Positions 23,489 through 35,328 of a DNA stretch of 64,000 nt are shown here, in pieces (within the stretch, counting starts at the first letter, position 1; each line of letters begins with the position of its first letter). The stretch covers positions 267,763,111 through 267,827,110 of the forward strand of contig OX422219.1 in NCBI GenBank assembly GCA_949130495.1, in the 5' to 3' direction. This stretch comes from Sambucus nigra (Eukaryota > Streptophyta > Magnoliopsida > Dipsacales > Adoxaceae). The notes below the pieces were generated by a model. The model made no database searches and was not told the origin of the DNA. It was given only the letters and a program-made list of their open reading frames with translations. A program made the position numbers and the translations under genes.

Positions 23489-24739
23489 TTCCCAGAATGA
23501 GTAAAGTTTTTCCCTATTTGTATTTTAAGGATGTTAACCCTTGATTAATATTGTTGGAGACCATATGAATACCCTTAACCTTAAGGAAGACCAGTAGGCA
23601 TGGTTATGAAATTTGGACCTTAATTAGAATTCAATTTGAGGAATTATTCTAAACTAATGAGATTCGATAAGTGAGTTAATATTTGTGTTAATAGTGTAAA
23701 TTTGAATAATTTGATGAAATGAGGTTTGGGGCATAAGTAAGGACCTTAGCATTAAAGATGTTATACGTGGGAATAATAGGAACTTAATAATCTATCTTAG
23801 ATAGGTTTTAAGTATAAGAAACTACGATGTGAGACGTGTCGACAGTTAACTTTTATATTATCGGGAGACGTAAAATATACAAATTTGGAATAATGGTATA
23901 AGGATGTAGAGTATACCTTTATTAATACTGAATTATCTAAGATGTGTGAATGCTTAGTATATGATTTTTATATGTATGACATACCTACCATACTTGATAT
24001 CACGGGAGGTTACGTTCGCTTAGGGCCTTCTTATCCTTGTGTTTCCCGGATTTAGATTGGTACCTTGAGGACATAGTTCAAGGGAACGACTTATTTGTGA
24101 GTTAATAAGCCAGTTGACTATGGAGCGTAGGTATGTACGTGACCATGGATATGTTGAATTATGTTCGCCTCCATTTTTGTGTGTGGTGCTTATTCCAACA
24201 ATTCCTGAGAGATTCGGAATTTGTGATCCTTATGTACGTGATGTACCGGGATGGATAGCAGAGTATGTGTGCACCGCAGCTTAGACTTTGGGTGCTTGTA
24301 TTGTATATTTATGATGTGAATAATATACGGTTAAATGAAATTGCTATGTTAAATTGTGGGTATAGTAATTGTAATATTATGAAAAAGATAAAAGGGGACA
24401 GATATCCATAAATGGTTTTGTTTATAATTGGGAATCCGAGAATTAAAGTAGAACTCTCTATTTAATTGTTAAGGTTGGAAATTAAACGTGAACCGAGTAG
24501 AAGTGTTAGAAACTCTTTGGAATTAGATAGTTATGATAAAACACATGAATGGGTACAGGAACGTTAGGAGTGCACAGTTAGACGAGAGGTGAGTATTTCA
24601 TGTGAGAGCACTTCCTAACATGTATCTTGCATTCATTGTTTTAATTATTATTAAAGCACTTGTTGTTTTTAAAATACTCTCCACATTCGGGCTCTGACTC
24701 GTTTGCTTTTAAATCTATCTTTTTGTAAAAACCATTTTA

Positions 24740-24761
24740 GGTGCCCAGCCACAAGGACACC
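24740..24761 (+). other. Conserved LTR hairpin block
   Basis: Same sequence as in the 5' LTR of this element, 498 bp before the LTR end. Confidence 0.6.
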
Positions 24762-25264
24762 ATGCTTAGGATCCTCATTCAGGTGACGAGCTGTAGCGGT
24801 TTGTGGAAGTTACAGGACATTGATTATATATGCTTCATCTATCTTGACTCTATACTCAGTATTTATCAGTTGTAGGGCATGTCGCCCATTTCTTTTAGAG
24901 GCATTTCATTTATTTCACTTATTCAGACTTCGGGCATGTACTTAATTCAGAATTCAGACTTGTCTTATTACTTTCAGTTGTGGGATTATTGTGAGGAGTT
25001 TTCCTCCGGACTTATTACTATTGTTGGTTATTTCATTACTTCGTTATGGTGAATGGATTTATGTTGTTCCTCCATTATCCTTTTATTGCATGTTAATCAG
25101 ACTTAACTTAAAATTTGGCAACTTACTTTTTAAATACTAGGTGGTTAGTAATCATTTAAATGTTTTCGACAGTGATGCTATTAACTGAATCAACTTGACA
25201 TTTTGTATTAATTTAATAAAGGAGTAGCTACCTGGTATTTAATTAGTCGGGGTGTCACACCGAG

Positions 25265-25315
25265 CAATGTCCCACGAAGGTTAAGAGTTGATGTTGTAGA
25301 GTACTCATCAGCAAA
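25265..25315 (-). pseudogene. Captured CID-type RRM exon, middle part
   Basis: Minus-strand codons read FADEYSTTSTLNLRGTLL, matching the second half of the first RRM of CID8-13-like proteins (family pattern FADE-x-GARAALNLAGT). The LINE immediately to the right (25316-26507) splits it from the first half, and the chromovirus to the left splits it from the last nine codons. Confidence 0.8.
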
Positions 25316-26507
25316 GGCTAAATGTAAAGTGTTTAGAGACTTAAAACACAGCTGCTATGGCTAAGCATTTATGGAATCTTTGTAGTAAGAAGGACAACTT
25401 ATGGATGAAATGGTGTAATACTTACAAGATCAAAGGAAGGAGCATATGGGCTTTAAGTATCCCAAATTATTCTTCATGGAGTTGGAGGAAAATCCTCAAG
25501 AACAGAGAGAAGTTTAGAAGTCAAATCAAGACCTGCATTAGGAATGGTGCGCAAGCATTTATGTGGTTCGATTATTGGCACCCAAATGGCCCTTTACATG
25601 CCCTGTATGGGGATAAAATTGTCTATGACTCTGCTAACAGTCTAAAAGCTAAAGTGTCAGATTTTATACACCATTTGGAGTGGAGATGGCCTTCAAGAGT
25701 GACATGGGAGCTGAATGAAGTGAAGAATGCAAATCTCCCTACAATTCACGGGGGAAGTGATACTGTTGTATGGCTTCCCTCAAATCATGGAATGTTCACC
25801 ATTGCGTCTGCTTGGGAACTTTGAAAGGCCCATAAGCCTATGGTCAATTGGAGCAAGTTTGTGTGGAGTAAGGTTTGTATCCCTAAATTCTCTTTCATAA
25901 CTTGGTTGGTGTTTAGGAAGGCCATAAACACTAAAGTTAAATTACATGATTGGGGAGTTTCTGTGGATGACCTGTGTGAGTTATGTGGGACTGAAAGGGA
26001 AACATATAACCATTTGTTCTCTCAGTGCAACCTTAGTAAAAGTATATTGGAGGAGGTGATGCTAAGGAACCAGTGCTACAGGGATGCCCAGTGTCTGAAT
26101 AATGAGTTGGATTTGGCTACTGTTAACCACTCTACGAAGACCCTTTGTGACAAGATTAGATCCCTATCCTTTACTGCCACTATCTATTGCATTTGGATGG
26201 AGAGGAATGCTAGATGCTTTAAGCATGTCTCCAATTCCCTTGATTCCATTATCAAGGGTATTGAAAACATGGTTAGAGCAAAAGCTCTCATGTGGAAAAA
26301 GGGCAGAAGGAGTTTTACTAACTGGATGGCTTGTATGTACTGGAACATCCCTGAAGATAGGCTTCTAATTTAGGATTTGAATGGTTTCTGCCTTGTTGGC
26401 TTGTTTGCCTGTGGGGTATGCCCCTGGGTTCTTTTGTTCTGTGGAGGGTTCCTCCTTTGTATATCCTTTAGTTTTTTTATATACAATTAAATTCCCCCAA
26501 AAAAAAA
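25316..26507 (+). mobile_element. 5'-truncated LINE tail (RT C-terminus and zf-RVT)
   Basis: Starts inside the end of the reverse transcriptase (LNVKCLET, a stop, then NTAAMAKHLWNLCSKKD), continues through WSWRKILKNREKFRSQI and FMWFDYWHPNGPLH, and ends with the zinc-binding region (FVWSKVCIPKFSFITWL, LCELCGTERETYNHLFSQC, IYCIWMERNARCF). Stops near 25350 and at 25822-25824 and the 5' truncation disable it. An A-tail lies at 26499-26507. It is inserted in the captured CID exon: on the minus strand, codons break at gtaaag (right) and resume at tttgctgatgag (left). Any target duplication is very short (aaa) or absent. Confidence 0.88.
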
Positions 26508-26902
26508 CTTTACATATACAAAGCGAAGGCGTGAGTGGGAATCACCACAAACTCGACAATCAACAACTTGGCCATATCCAGGAAATAAGGTGGAAAGTTG
26601 ATCTTCAATGACATCATGATCGATATCAGGAACATACACCGTTTGTCTAATATTGGCATATCTTTTAGCTCTAAACGCTTCCCCATTCAACCGCCTCCTT
26701 CCCTAGTTAAAATTATTTCTTCTCCTTAGGTTATTGGCGAGCAACAATTGAGGGTGATTGCGATTGCGACCATGGGATTTAGCTTGAGGTTGGATAACAT
26801 TTCCGCTATATCTTTCATTTCGAAATCAGATTTCGAATCACTGTTTGGTACATATTGAGATTGAGCTAATGCATCACCAGACATTTTAATACCCGTAGCC
26901 AT
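26508..26902 (-). pseudogene. Captured CID-type PAM2/RRM protein, 5' part
   Basis: CID8-13-like plant proteins bind poly(A)-binding protein through a PAM2 motif and carry two RRMs. Here the minus strand opens MATGIKMSGDALAQSQ (ATG at 26902) and reaches EMLSNLKLNPM, the start of a PAM2-like motif (LNPM codons at 26771-26782). A frame change follows. The next frame reads NNLRRRNNFN, a TAG, then GRRRLNGEAFRAKR, RQTVYVPDIDHDVIEDQL and GQVVDCRVCGD, the start of the first RRM with its RNP2 strand (VYVPDI). Reading stops at RFVYVK, where the LINE A-tail begins. The PAM2 motif is incomplete and the second RRM was not found. Confidence 0.85.
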
Positions 26903-28659
26903 ATAAATTACAATTAAAAATAAAACCCAAAGCCCAAAAAATAGTATCAACATACCATATGTAAAAATGAACGCAATATTTGTCAAATATGAACACAAAG
27001 AGAGAATAAATTATACATCCAAACCAAATAGCTACAAAAAAGTATCAAACCTTGAAGATTTGTGACCTCTCTTGAAAAGTCCCCAAGTCAATTCATGAGA
27101 TGAGTGACCTCTCTTAGCAAATCCCATTCCGAAGCTTAACCCTGCAAGAGATTTGTGAAAATGTAAAAAATGAACATTAACCTCAACCATTAAGAATTGG
27201 CAATAGGTAACGGTATCAACTAATATTTAAAACCATGCTTCAAGGATATTAAAGAGACTTAAATTCATAGCTAACATTATAATTTTATAACTAAACCGAG
27301 AAGTTTACAACATGGTCCAGAAAAATAATGAAAGATACAAAATATAGGAAACTAATACCTCTTGCTCTTCATCCCCTTCTAACAACATCACATCCCAATT
27401 TGTATAGGTTAGCTCATCATATATATGTCATTTTGAATCAGGTCATGTGTTACTCAAACACTCATAACATAGTTTACAGTTCTACACTCTCTCTCCATTC
27501 TACTATTCAATTATATATATGCATACCAACAAATCATGTGCATTTACTGTCACTTTATAATGAATCAAACTTATTCAAACAAATAGAAGAATAATAGAAA
27601 AAATGAAACTTATGTCTCCCATATCAGTATGACTTCCTTCAATTAAATTATGTCTTCGGATTTCAGTATAAAACTACATTATTTCACTAAAAACAATCTA
27701 GAAGTTGGATAGATGTAAATAAATCCACCCAAAAATTATTAAAAAATAAAGAGTAAAAAATTAAGAAAAGTCAAATACCCATTTAGGAATGAAAATTAAT
27801 GAAGCTTAACATCTATCACCAAACACCGGTTCACATGCACTCTTACACTTCAACAGCTATGTATGTGGCATTGTAATCAAAGTTAAAAAAATCATCCTTA
27901 AAAAAATCTTATGTACATAAAGAAAAAAAAATTAAATCATATTCTCACAAACCCCACCATAGTACCACATTTGAAAGAACATATCATATTACAAATACTA
28001 AAAAAACATAGTATACCTGATTTGAATCAAAGTTAGGCAATCCCCAAGATCTATAAACTATGCAAAACAATACACATCGATTAAACATCAGTCTACAAAC
28101 TCTGCAAAACAATACAATCTCCAAGATCTGAATGATTTAACCATTACTACCCCCCCCCAAAAAAAAACATTGAAATCTTCTATTTAGATCTATAAAACTA
28201 AACATTAAAAATCCACCATCTGAAAACTAAATCAAACCTCCTAATTTGTACCTAGTGGTAGTGGGGATAAGAGGCTGGAGGTGAGGTTCGTAGCGGGTTA
28301 CTGCGGCAGTGGAATGAAACGCGACATCGAGGAGAGGGAGCGACAGTAGGAGAGGGGGCGACAACAAGGAGTAGGGGAGCTGAAGTGATGAGTGAGGTAG
28401 GGTTGGCTGGAGTGAAATAAACATGAGAAATTAGAGAAACGATTTGTGTGATCGGGAGAGAAGTAGAGAAGAATTGTAATTTTCACCAAAATACCCCCAA
28501 TTTTAAATTAAAATGTAAATTTGGAAAGTAAAAAAAGGAGGGAGCCAAAAATTTGAGGGGGAAAAAAGGTATTGTAGGAAAACTCTTAATCTCAACCCTC
28601 CATTTGTAGCCTAGGTGGCTTCAATCTCAACCACAAAGTATGTCCCCAACTTATGAATA
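26903..28659. other. Helitron 5' region, no recognised gene
   Basis: AT-rich, intron-like until about 28200, with a C/A homopolymer junction at 28149-28168. From 28230 to 28470 the minus strand is C/T-rich (many ctc and cct words), like a plant 5' leader. It may be the untranslated start of the CID-like or another captured gene. No protein motif is visible. Confidence 0.4.
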
Positions 28660-28690
28660 GTAAAAACACCATCCTACTTTATTATATAGA
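28660..28690 (-). other. Helitron 5' terminus (TC end)
   Basis: On the minus strand the element opens with TC followed by TATATAATAAAGTAGG, a common form of plant Helitron 5' end. The base outside is A (plus-strand T at 28691), completing the A/T insertion site with the other end. Confidence 0.82.
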
Positions 28691-29129
28691 TTGTCGAGAT
28701 TTCAAAAAGGTATAATGGTCTCAGATATTTAATCCCAGCATGCATAGGGATTTAATTAATATGATTCGTATGTAATTGGTTTACTAGTCAGTGAAAAGGT
28801 TTAGCTGGTTATCATAATTTATGCTCAGGATGTCGTAATAAGTAGAGTGCATTGTTTTATCGACCTTTAGAGATTTGGGAGTTTATACCCATAGTCGTGT
28901 GCCTGGGGACGGGATTTTGAGAGCCCTAATTATATTAGCACATTATTTATATGAAATGTGATTACCATCAATGTCAAGGGAAAGTGTCTTTCGGAAAGAG
29001 TTCCTTGTTTAAGTGAAATTGAGGAAGGACTTGTAACTTGTTGTTAAGAGATGGGAATATAGGGGTACGTTTTATGGACTGAGGGCTTAATGGATCCCGA
29101 TGACCGATAATGTTAGGTAGTAGTGTATC

Positions 29130-29142
29130 GGGGGGGGGGGGG
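29130..29142 (+). repeat. G13 homopolymer
   Basis: Thirteen consecutive G. It could form a quadruplex or may be an assembly-sensitive site. Confidence 0.9.
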
Positions 29143-30936
29143 TTCTTGTTTGGATTTCTCTTTGCAAGACATCCCACGCATGAAACTTAGCGTAAGGTTG
29201 GTAGTAGGGAAATGTTTGACCATTCGTCCATAAATTGGATACCTCGATAGTTATGGAAGTAAGTAGTGATAACGGGAGGTTAACAAGGTAGATTACGATG
29301 TAAGGCCATTAGAGCCAGTTGTTAGTGAATTACAATGTAAATACTGATAATGTTGGTTTTCTTACGACAGGTTGAAGGGTGCATTGAGGTTAAGGAGAAT
29401 TTAGGATTTCAAATTCAAAGGTGATTGAGTACGCCCAATTGGTATAGCCACGTTGTAAATGCAGTGGCAATAAAGAGTTGGGAATACATATGAAGCGTAT
29501 TTAATGATTAAGACTGTATGATTGGGTTATAAGGGGGTAGACATCTTGGTTTACTAATGTAGTAATCGCTGAAAGAAGGGATATAGATGGGTGAAATTTT
29601 TACTTATGGGATTAAACGTCGTAAGAGAAGGTGTTAATGAATATCATGTGTAATCATTATAGCACGTTCGAATTTGGTGAAAAGGTAGTGGGAAAGCCAT
29701 TTAATAAGGGGGTATATCTTGAGAAGAAAAATATTTAATTATTATGGACCATTTGGAGTAGAGTTTCGACCAATCAAATGTTGAGGGTGACTCAAGAGTA
29801 AATAAAATGAGGATGTCAATAAGGTATAAAGAGTCGAGATCTGCACAAAGTGGTGAAAAGTGTAGTTTCGAAACTTTTGGTGTACACCGAGAGAAGAAGA
29901 AGATCATTAAGTATCACTTAACGGGAAGAAGTATATGTGAAAGTCGGCATTGAAAGGGGTATAGTAAGTAGTAGATCGGTTGGGGGTAAGATGATCAACC
30001 AGATAATTTTGTATCAAATCGACGAATCCAGGGATGGAAGAGTCAAGTTAGTAAATTTCCTTGAGGGGTAGCCAACTTATTGATAAGTAACGATTTCCTT
30101 CGAATATGTGGGACATGTTACCCAGAAGGAGAGAAGTTGTTATATACTTGGGTGATTTACACTATTAGATAGTGAACACGCCGGTACATGGTTCGACGCT
30201 GTATTATTTAGAACTAAGAGGAGATCCCTAAAATCCACCTTCAGTGGGGGGTAGCAAGAAGTAGTGGAAATATGTTTCGTTTGGAGAAGGTTGTATCACC
30301 TATAGCCCGAGGTGTAGGCGCAAGGTGATTGACGACGGGTGGATTGTATAAAAGAAATTTTTGATTCATTGTGATCTTTTCATTTCCAAACCGGGTAAAA
30401 CTAGTAAGTGTGGTACATTGTGGTAATGGGAAGAAGATATTATCTAATGGTAGAGTTGGGTGAAAGCACCCGTATCTATTTTATAGTGGACAAGGTGCTT
30501 ACAATTGTTTTGTGTAACACCACCCAGCTGAAGAAGTTTTCCCTTGTGTAAAGGTCACAACGCCGGGAACAGAGATTCAAAGAATGGGTAAGAGTAGTCA
30601 GATGTGTTTATTGATTTCTTCCAGGATGGGAGTTTGGTGTGTTGCTAAACGCGGGAGTTAATGTGTAGTGAGGTGCGGACTAACAGTAATATTAAAATAA
30701 TGCGGCTAATGATGTGTAGGCTATTTTTATTGAAATGTTGTTTAATAAGAGCACAACGTGAGGTGCATTCATTGAAGTGTATTCTGATAAAGTATCGTGT
30801 CTATTAAATAAGCTTGTTGTGAAGCGAGGGCTTTAGTGATTGGGCCTTTCTTTATATTTTGTTTTAAATACTAGAGGATACCTAATTTTCAAAGTATGCC
30901 TTACTTTTCCGAATTTCGGGATGAAATTCCGTTATT

Positions 30937-30946
30937 AGGGGGGGAG
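30937..30946 (+). other. Polypurine tract of the relic
   Basis: a-g(8)-ag-type tract two bases before the LTR start; position and form as in the other elements. Confidence 0.8.
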
Positions 30947-32113
30947 TATGTAATACCCCGTATTTTTATGGATTTTAATTATGAAGTTAATTGAATGGAA
31001 TTGCTTTTAATTCTGGGATTTATTAAATTAATTTAGGATGTATGAAATTAATTTGGTATTTATTATTGGAAAATTTATTTCGGATTAATGCTAGCAAGAC
31101 GAGAGTTAGTATGTGGTTATTATTATATTGTGGAATATTACTGAGTGACTATGGTAATATGTGATCATTGAATTTATAAAAATTACCGAGAGTTATAAAT
31201 ATGACAATTTGGGAAATTAAGTTGGGACGCGCGTGTTAGTCACGTCAGGAATGAATTTAATTAGATTAAAAAGTAAATTATATTTTCATCAACCGTATGG
31301 ACATTTTGAGTGTGCCAATGCGTCCGAAAGGGTCAAAATAGTCAGGAAACACTAGCCGGGGGCTTAGTTTGGGTCCCGGGTCATTTTTAGGCCAAATCGA
31401 CAACCCAGAAGGGTATTTTGATAATTTTAAAAAATTGAGGAGTTAAGACCCATGAATTTTTATGGTTATTTATTAATAACTATTAAGGCCACTAAGGCCA
31501 TGATTAGCTAAAAACAATAGAAGTGGGCTACGGGAGTTAGAGAGAAGTTACCATAGGGTTCCAAACCAAAACCACCCACCACCACCATTTTGGAAGGAAT
31601 TGTGACTGGAAAAGAAGAGAGAATCAACCTTGATCATCAACAACGAATAAGAATACCAAACTTAAGGCAAGTGATTTGGTTTGATTACTTGCATTGAATA
31701 TTTCCTCCATGTTTAGTGTAGAAATTAACATATGTCTTGAAAGATTGATGAAAACCCAATGGAATTGTTAGGGATTGCATGTAGAATTGTTCTAGACGAA
31801 TTTAGTATCCAAAACATAGAAGTTGATGATGTAAAAATGAATTTAAAAAGTAGTTTTCACATTTAATTAAATTATGGGTTCATGCTGTTAGGGTTTGTGG
31901 CAAAATTTGGGGATTTATAGATTTTACATGCTGATTTGAAGGAATTGACCCAAAAACTATGTTAGGAAGTGATCTAGGGTGGTTTAGAATAATTTAGGAA
32001 CCTTAAATTCTGATTAGTATGAATTTAGGATGATTTTGGTGAAGAGAAATGTTGAGAAAAATGAAATGGGTGAAATCTGGGCACTCTCGGAAATTTCGTT
32101 AGAAGACCAACCC

Positions 32114-32265
32114 AGGTCGTTCGAGCGGCCTCGTTCGCACGAGCTTCGAACAAGATTCTAGTAGCCCTTCTAACGAGTTGATGGTTTGTTCGAAGACTTT
32201 CGTTTGAACGACACTCGTTCGAACGACCTCATTCGAACGAGATTTCAGTGCCTTCTAACGAGATT
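32114..32265 (+). repeat. TTCGAACGA palindrome array
   Basis: About seven cores of the type ttcgaacga or cgttcgaacg, interleaved with cttctaacgag words, starting 1,166 bp into the LTR. It lies at the place where other LTR families carry GATCGATC. Confidence 0.85.
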
Positions 32266-33381
32266 TTAGAATGGCTTTTTAAGTCTAATTTTCATTTCGA
32301 ACTTCGCGTAGGCTCATCTATATGAGTGTTAGCCTTTCCTTTGTTGAATTTTAATGATTCCAACCCTAGGATATTAATATTGGAAACTTTGTGAACATCT
32401 TTAGACTTGAGTAAGACCAATAGGTATGTTCGTGAGACCGGAGTATAACTAGGATTAAATTTGGGGGAATTATATTTAAAACTTGGTAACCTTTACGAGT
32501 TAGGTTGTAAAAATTGAAATTACGATGAGAGATGTGTCGACGGTCTATATTATATATTATCCCGAAACTTAAAAATGTACAAACTTGGACAATGGTATAA
32601 GGATGTACGATATACCTCTATTTAATACTATAAGATATCTAAGATTTGTGAATTCTTAGTATATGGATTTATATGTGTATAACATACCTACCATACTTGC
32701 TATCACGGGAGGTCGACTTTCGATCAAAGCCATCTAATATTTGTGTGCCTTAGGGTGGGATTTAGATTGGTACCTCAAGGACATAGGTCTGTGAATGACT
32801 TATTGGTGAGTTAATAAGTCAGCTGACCATGGGAGCGTAGGTATGTGCATGACCCATGGGTTTGTGAACTATGCTCGCCTCCATTACATGTGATTGTTGT
32901 TTATTGAAACGGTTCCTGAGAGATTCGAAACACATGGTCCTTATGTACGGGATGTATTATTATGAGATTAATATACTGGTAATTGAAATGGACTTTTAGT
33001 AATGTATGAATGTGAATACTTGGAAATTGTGAATTGAGTTAAAAATGGGTGAATCGCATAATGACTATTATAAGTAAATATGAGAAATAAAACGGGAGAC
33101 TCACAGTTTAGTTGGAAATATCTGGTATTAACCCTTATATTATAAAGTAAGGTCAGTTTGTCGATTGGACTAGTTAGATAGTGGTATAACTAGAACGAGT
33201 ACGGATACGTTAGGAGTGCACAATTAGCCGAGGGGTGAGGAACTCATGTGAGTGCCCACACTATCATGTATTTTATATTCATTGTGTTAATGTTATTAAA
33301 TCACTTGCTATATTTTAAACTGTTTTTACAATCGGGCTCTGACCCGTTTGCTTTCAAATATATTTCTGTAAAAACCTTTTA

Positions 33382-33403
33382 AGTGCCCAGCTACAAGGAC
33401 GCC
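33382..33403 (+). other. Conserved LTR hairpin block, decayed
   Basis: agtgccc-agctacaa-ggacgcc; arms pair at four positions plus one G-U, two mismatches; weakest of the set. Confidence 0.45.
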
Positions 33404-33919
33404 AAGCTTAGGATTTTCATTTCAGTGACGTGCTATAGCTACTGTGGAAGTTACAGAATCGCGATTGTAGATGCCTCCACTTTCAGCTTTGACTCCATTC
33501 AGATTTATCCATCTGTAGGGCATGCCGCCTTTTCTCTTAGAGACAGCTTTTTTACTCAGTTCTATTTCAGTTTTGGATTTAATTAATTAGTGATTCAGAC
33601 TTTGTATTTGGTTTTATTCAGTATTCGGATTATGTAGAGGAGTGTTCCTCCAGATTCATTTTGTTTCATCATTATTCTTTTGTGACTGTGATGTGGTTGT
33701 GGTATCATTATTTTATAATTTAAAATTTTTGCATGTTAATCTCATTTAGTTAAAATTGACACCTCACTTTTTAAATATTAGGTGGCTAGTAATTGTTTAA
33801 AAATGTTTTCGACAATGATGCTATGAACTGAACCAACTTGAAATTTTGTATTAATTTGAATAAAGGAGTAAATAAGCTTGACAGTGATGCTACCTGGTAT
33901 TTAATTAGACGGGGTGTCA

Positions 33920-35328
33920 CTTGTTCTTTAACTATAATAAATGAAATGGTTCCCCACAATCAACTTGGTTAGAGGGAGAAGGAATAAGAACCCTTGCAAA
34001 ATAAAGGCAAGTCAACAAATCAGGTGTGCAATAAATGCCAATGTTTGTAAATAAATAGTTGTTCAGCTCTAAAGATCAAGGGATATAATCACCAAATGGT
34101 AAACTCATTTTGTGTCCAAAGAAAACTGGCCATCAATTCTATAGAAGAAGTGGTGATCCCTTTTAAAGGAGCTAAGCGGGCATTTTTATATGAGGGTAAG
34201 GTCATTCGTGCAACCTTTCCCACGGTAAATGATCTGACCTCATTTAATGCTAAGAGTAGGTGCAATTAATGCTAAAGATAGCGTACTAAATGCATGAGAT
34301 ATTATAGTTTGGAGGGAACACTATTTGTTCTATCAAGTATCCCTTTGCATTGATTGAGAGGTGATAGGTAAACACAAAGGTTTAATTTGTGATGGTTAAT
34401 GGGATGTTTCCTTCAATGAGCTAATGTTGCAAGGAATAAACTCACTCGAGTGACACTCTTCTTGAGTTCCTAAAATGTCGGGAAATATGACATCATAAAA
34501 GGTAGTGAACAATGATATATAGGATGAGTTGTCTAATCAGCCAAACATGGTCTTTCGGATGATGGTTGTTCGAGCAACCTGAAATAATCTATTTGAGACC
34601 AAAAGACATCTTTGAGCAACTTTTAGAAGTGAGGTCCCTTAGATGATGGTGTATCTAGAGGCTATTTATTGAGCTCACTGAATAGTGTTTTTTCCAAGTG
34701 TGCCAAAGAGGTTGGAATTACTTACCCAAAGTTAACTTGTTTATAATCCTCCAAACCAATTCCATGTTAGGATCTCTGAATGAGGTTCTTCAATAGAGTA
34801 TGTGAGATCTCCCAAGTCCCTCAGACATGGTCCTTTCAAGGTACCAACTGACCTCAAAATTATTACAAAATAGCTCCAAGTATTTCTATAATAAGAGATA
34901 ATACATGTTAATTAGAAATCCTATTAGAAAATGTGCCTTAAATGTCTCTCGATTGAGCTTGATCTTTGTGGGCGGTCCTTCGAGTGACCATATTCCTTAT
35001 TCAAGGTATTTGATCGTACGATCTAGATGTGGGTCTTCTTGTGAATGATCTCTTATTCTGTCATTACTCTCTTATTTGTACAAGATTAGTATTTCAATCA
35101 ACCTTGGGCTTGGACCTCCCCCTACATTTGCCCCTTCGTAGAGATATTTGTTAGCCTAAAGAGAAATATATGTACAATATATAATCACCTCTAAACATGA
35201 GTTATTTTAAGGAAACAAACAAATAAATATGAAAATAACAAATTCTCGCATAAAGGTATGTGTAAATAACCACACATGCATTTTCCCTTCGAGCAAGCTT
35301 CTACTCGAGCAACCTGGAAACTTGGTAG
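33920..35328. other. Unassigned DNA between two LTR elements
   Basis: No frame or terminus recognised. It contains repeated words of the type ctcgagtga / ttcgagcaac. Since chromovirus 2 is inserted at 35329-35333/46211-46215, this tract originally ran directly into 46216 onward. It may therefore be the upstream part of the Ogre/Tat-like LTR. Confidence 0.4.

Larger units (their letters stand above)
14491..25259 (+). mobile_element. Chromovirus 1 (Ty3/gypsy, Tekay/Del type), complete but defective
   Basis: Complete layout: 5' LTR, tRNA-Met primer site, gag, protease, reverse transcriptase, RNase H, integrase, chromodomain, purine tract, 3' LTR. It is flanked by the 5-bp duplication ccgag (14486-14490 and 25260-25264). 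Long LTRs and a C-terminal chromodomain place it in the Tekay/Del branch. The LTRs differ by scattered substitutions and a 24-bp unit, so the insertion is fairly recent and later than the Helitron and the LINE it lies beside. Six in-frame stops in gag-pro and several one-base shifts in pol mean it cannot act on its own. Confidence 0.95.
22297..25259 (+). repeat. 3' LTR of chromovirus 1
   Basis: 2,963 bp, 24 bp longer than the 5' LTR, nearly all of it one extra unit in the palindrome array. Otherwise it differs by scattered, mostly transition-type changes. Confidence 0.95.
7000..28690 (-). mobile_element. Non-autonomous Helitron with captured gene fragments
   Basis: Read on the minus strand, the element begins TCTATATAATAAAG (28690 downward), immediately preceded by A. 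It ends with a 6-bp-stem hairpin (cgtgcc-ttca-ggcacg), eight bases, then CTAG followed by T. These are the diagnostic plant Helitron ends and the A/T target. No target-site duplication is seen, as expected for rolling-circle transposition. Without the nested chromovirus and its TSD the body is about 10.9 kb. No Rep (HUH) or helicase domain was recognised, so movement would depend on an autonomous relative. It carries exon pieces from several host genes, most in the Helitron's own orientation. Two LINEs and one chromovirus inserted later. Confidence 0.85.
28691..30948 (+). other. Non-coding interior of a chromovirus-related relic
   Basis: The stretch ends in gaatttcgggatgaaatt and a purine tract right before an LTR, exactly as in the other elements here. 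Upstream there is no recognisable integrase, chromodomain or other pol segment over 2.2 kb. A patch near 30190-30230 (ggttcgacgctgtattattt) faintly resembles sequence just after the protease of chromovirus 1. It is either an old, heavily decayed interior or one that lost its coding part. Its left edge is the Helitron, so the rest may lie at 6100-6999. Confidence 0.5.
30949..33919 (+). repeat. 3' LTR of relic element (TTCGAACGA family)
   Basis: Begins tgtaataccccgtatttt and ends ggggtgtca. It shares block order with the other LTRs: catacctaccatacttgctatcac near 32685, a segment around ccttatgtacgggatg near 32938, cgggctctgacccgttt near 33334. Similar in type to the LTRs of chromovirus 3 on the opposite strand. 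No 5' LTR partner or target duplication was found. The short frame 33383-33586 recurs as a chance frame in related LTRs. Confidence 0.88.

Noticed and set aside
28149..28168. Possible LINE or SINE A-tail
   Set aside because: Poly-C/poly-A junction without a recognisable element body or target duplication next to it.
7000..28690. Autonomous Helitron
   Set aside because: No Rep HUH motif or helicase motifs were recognised in any frame of the interior.
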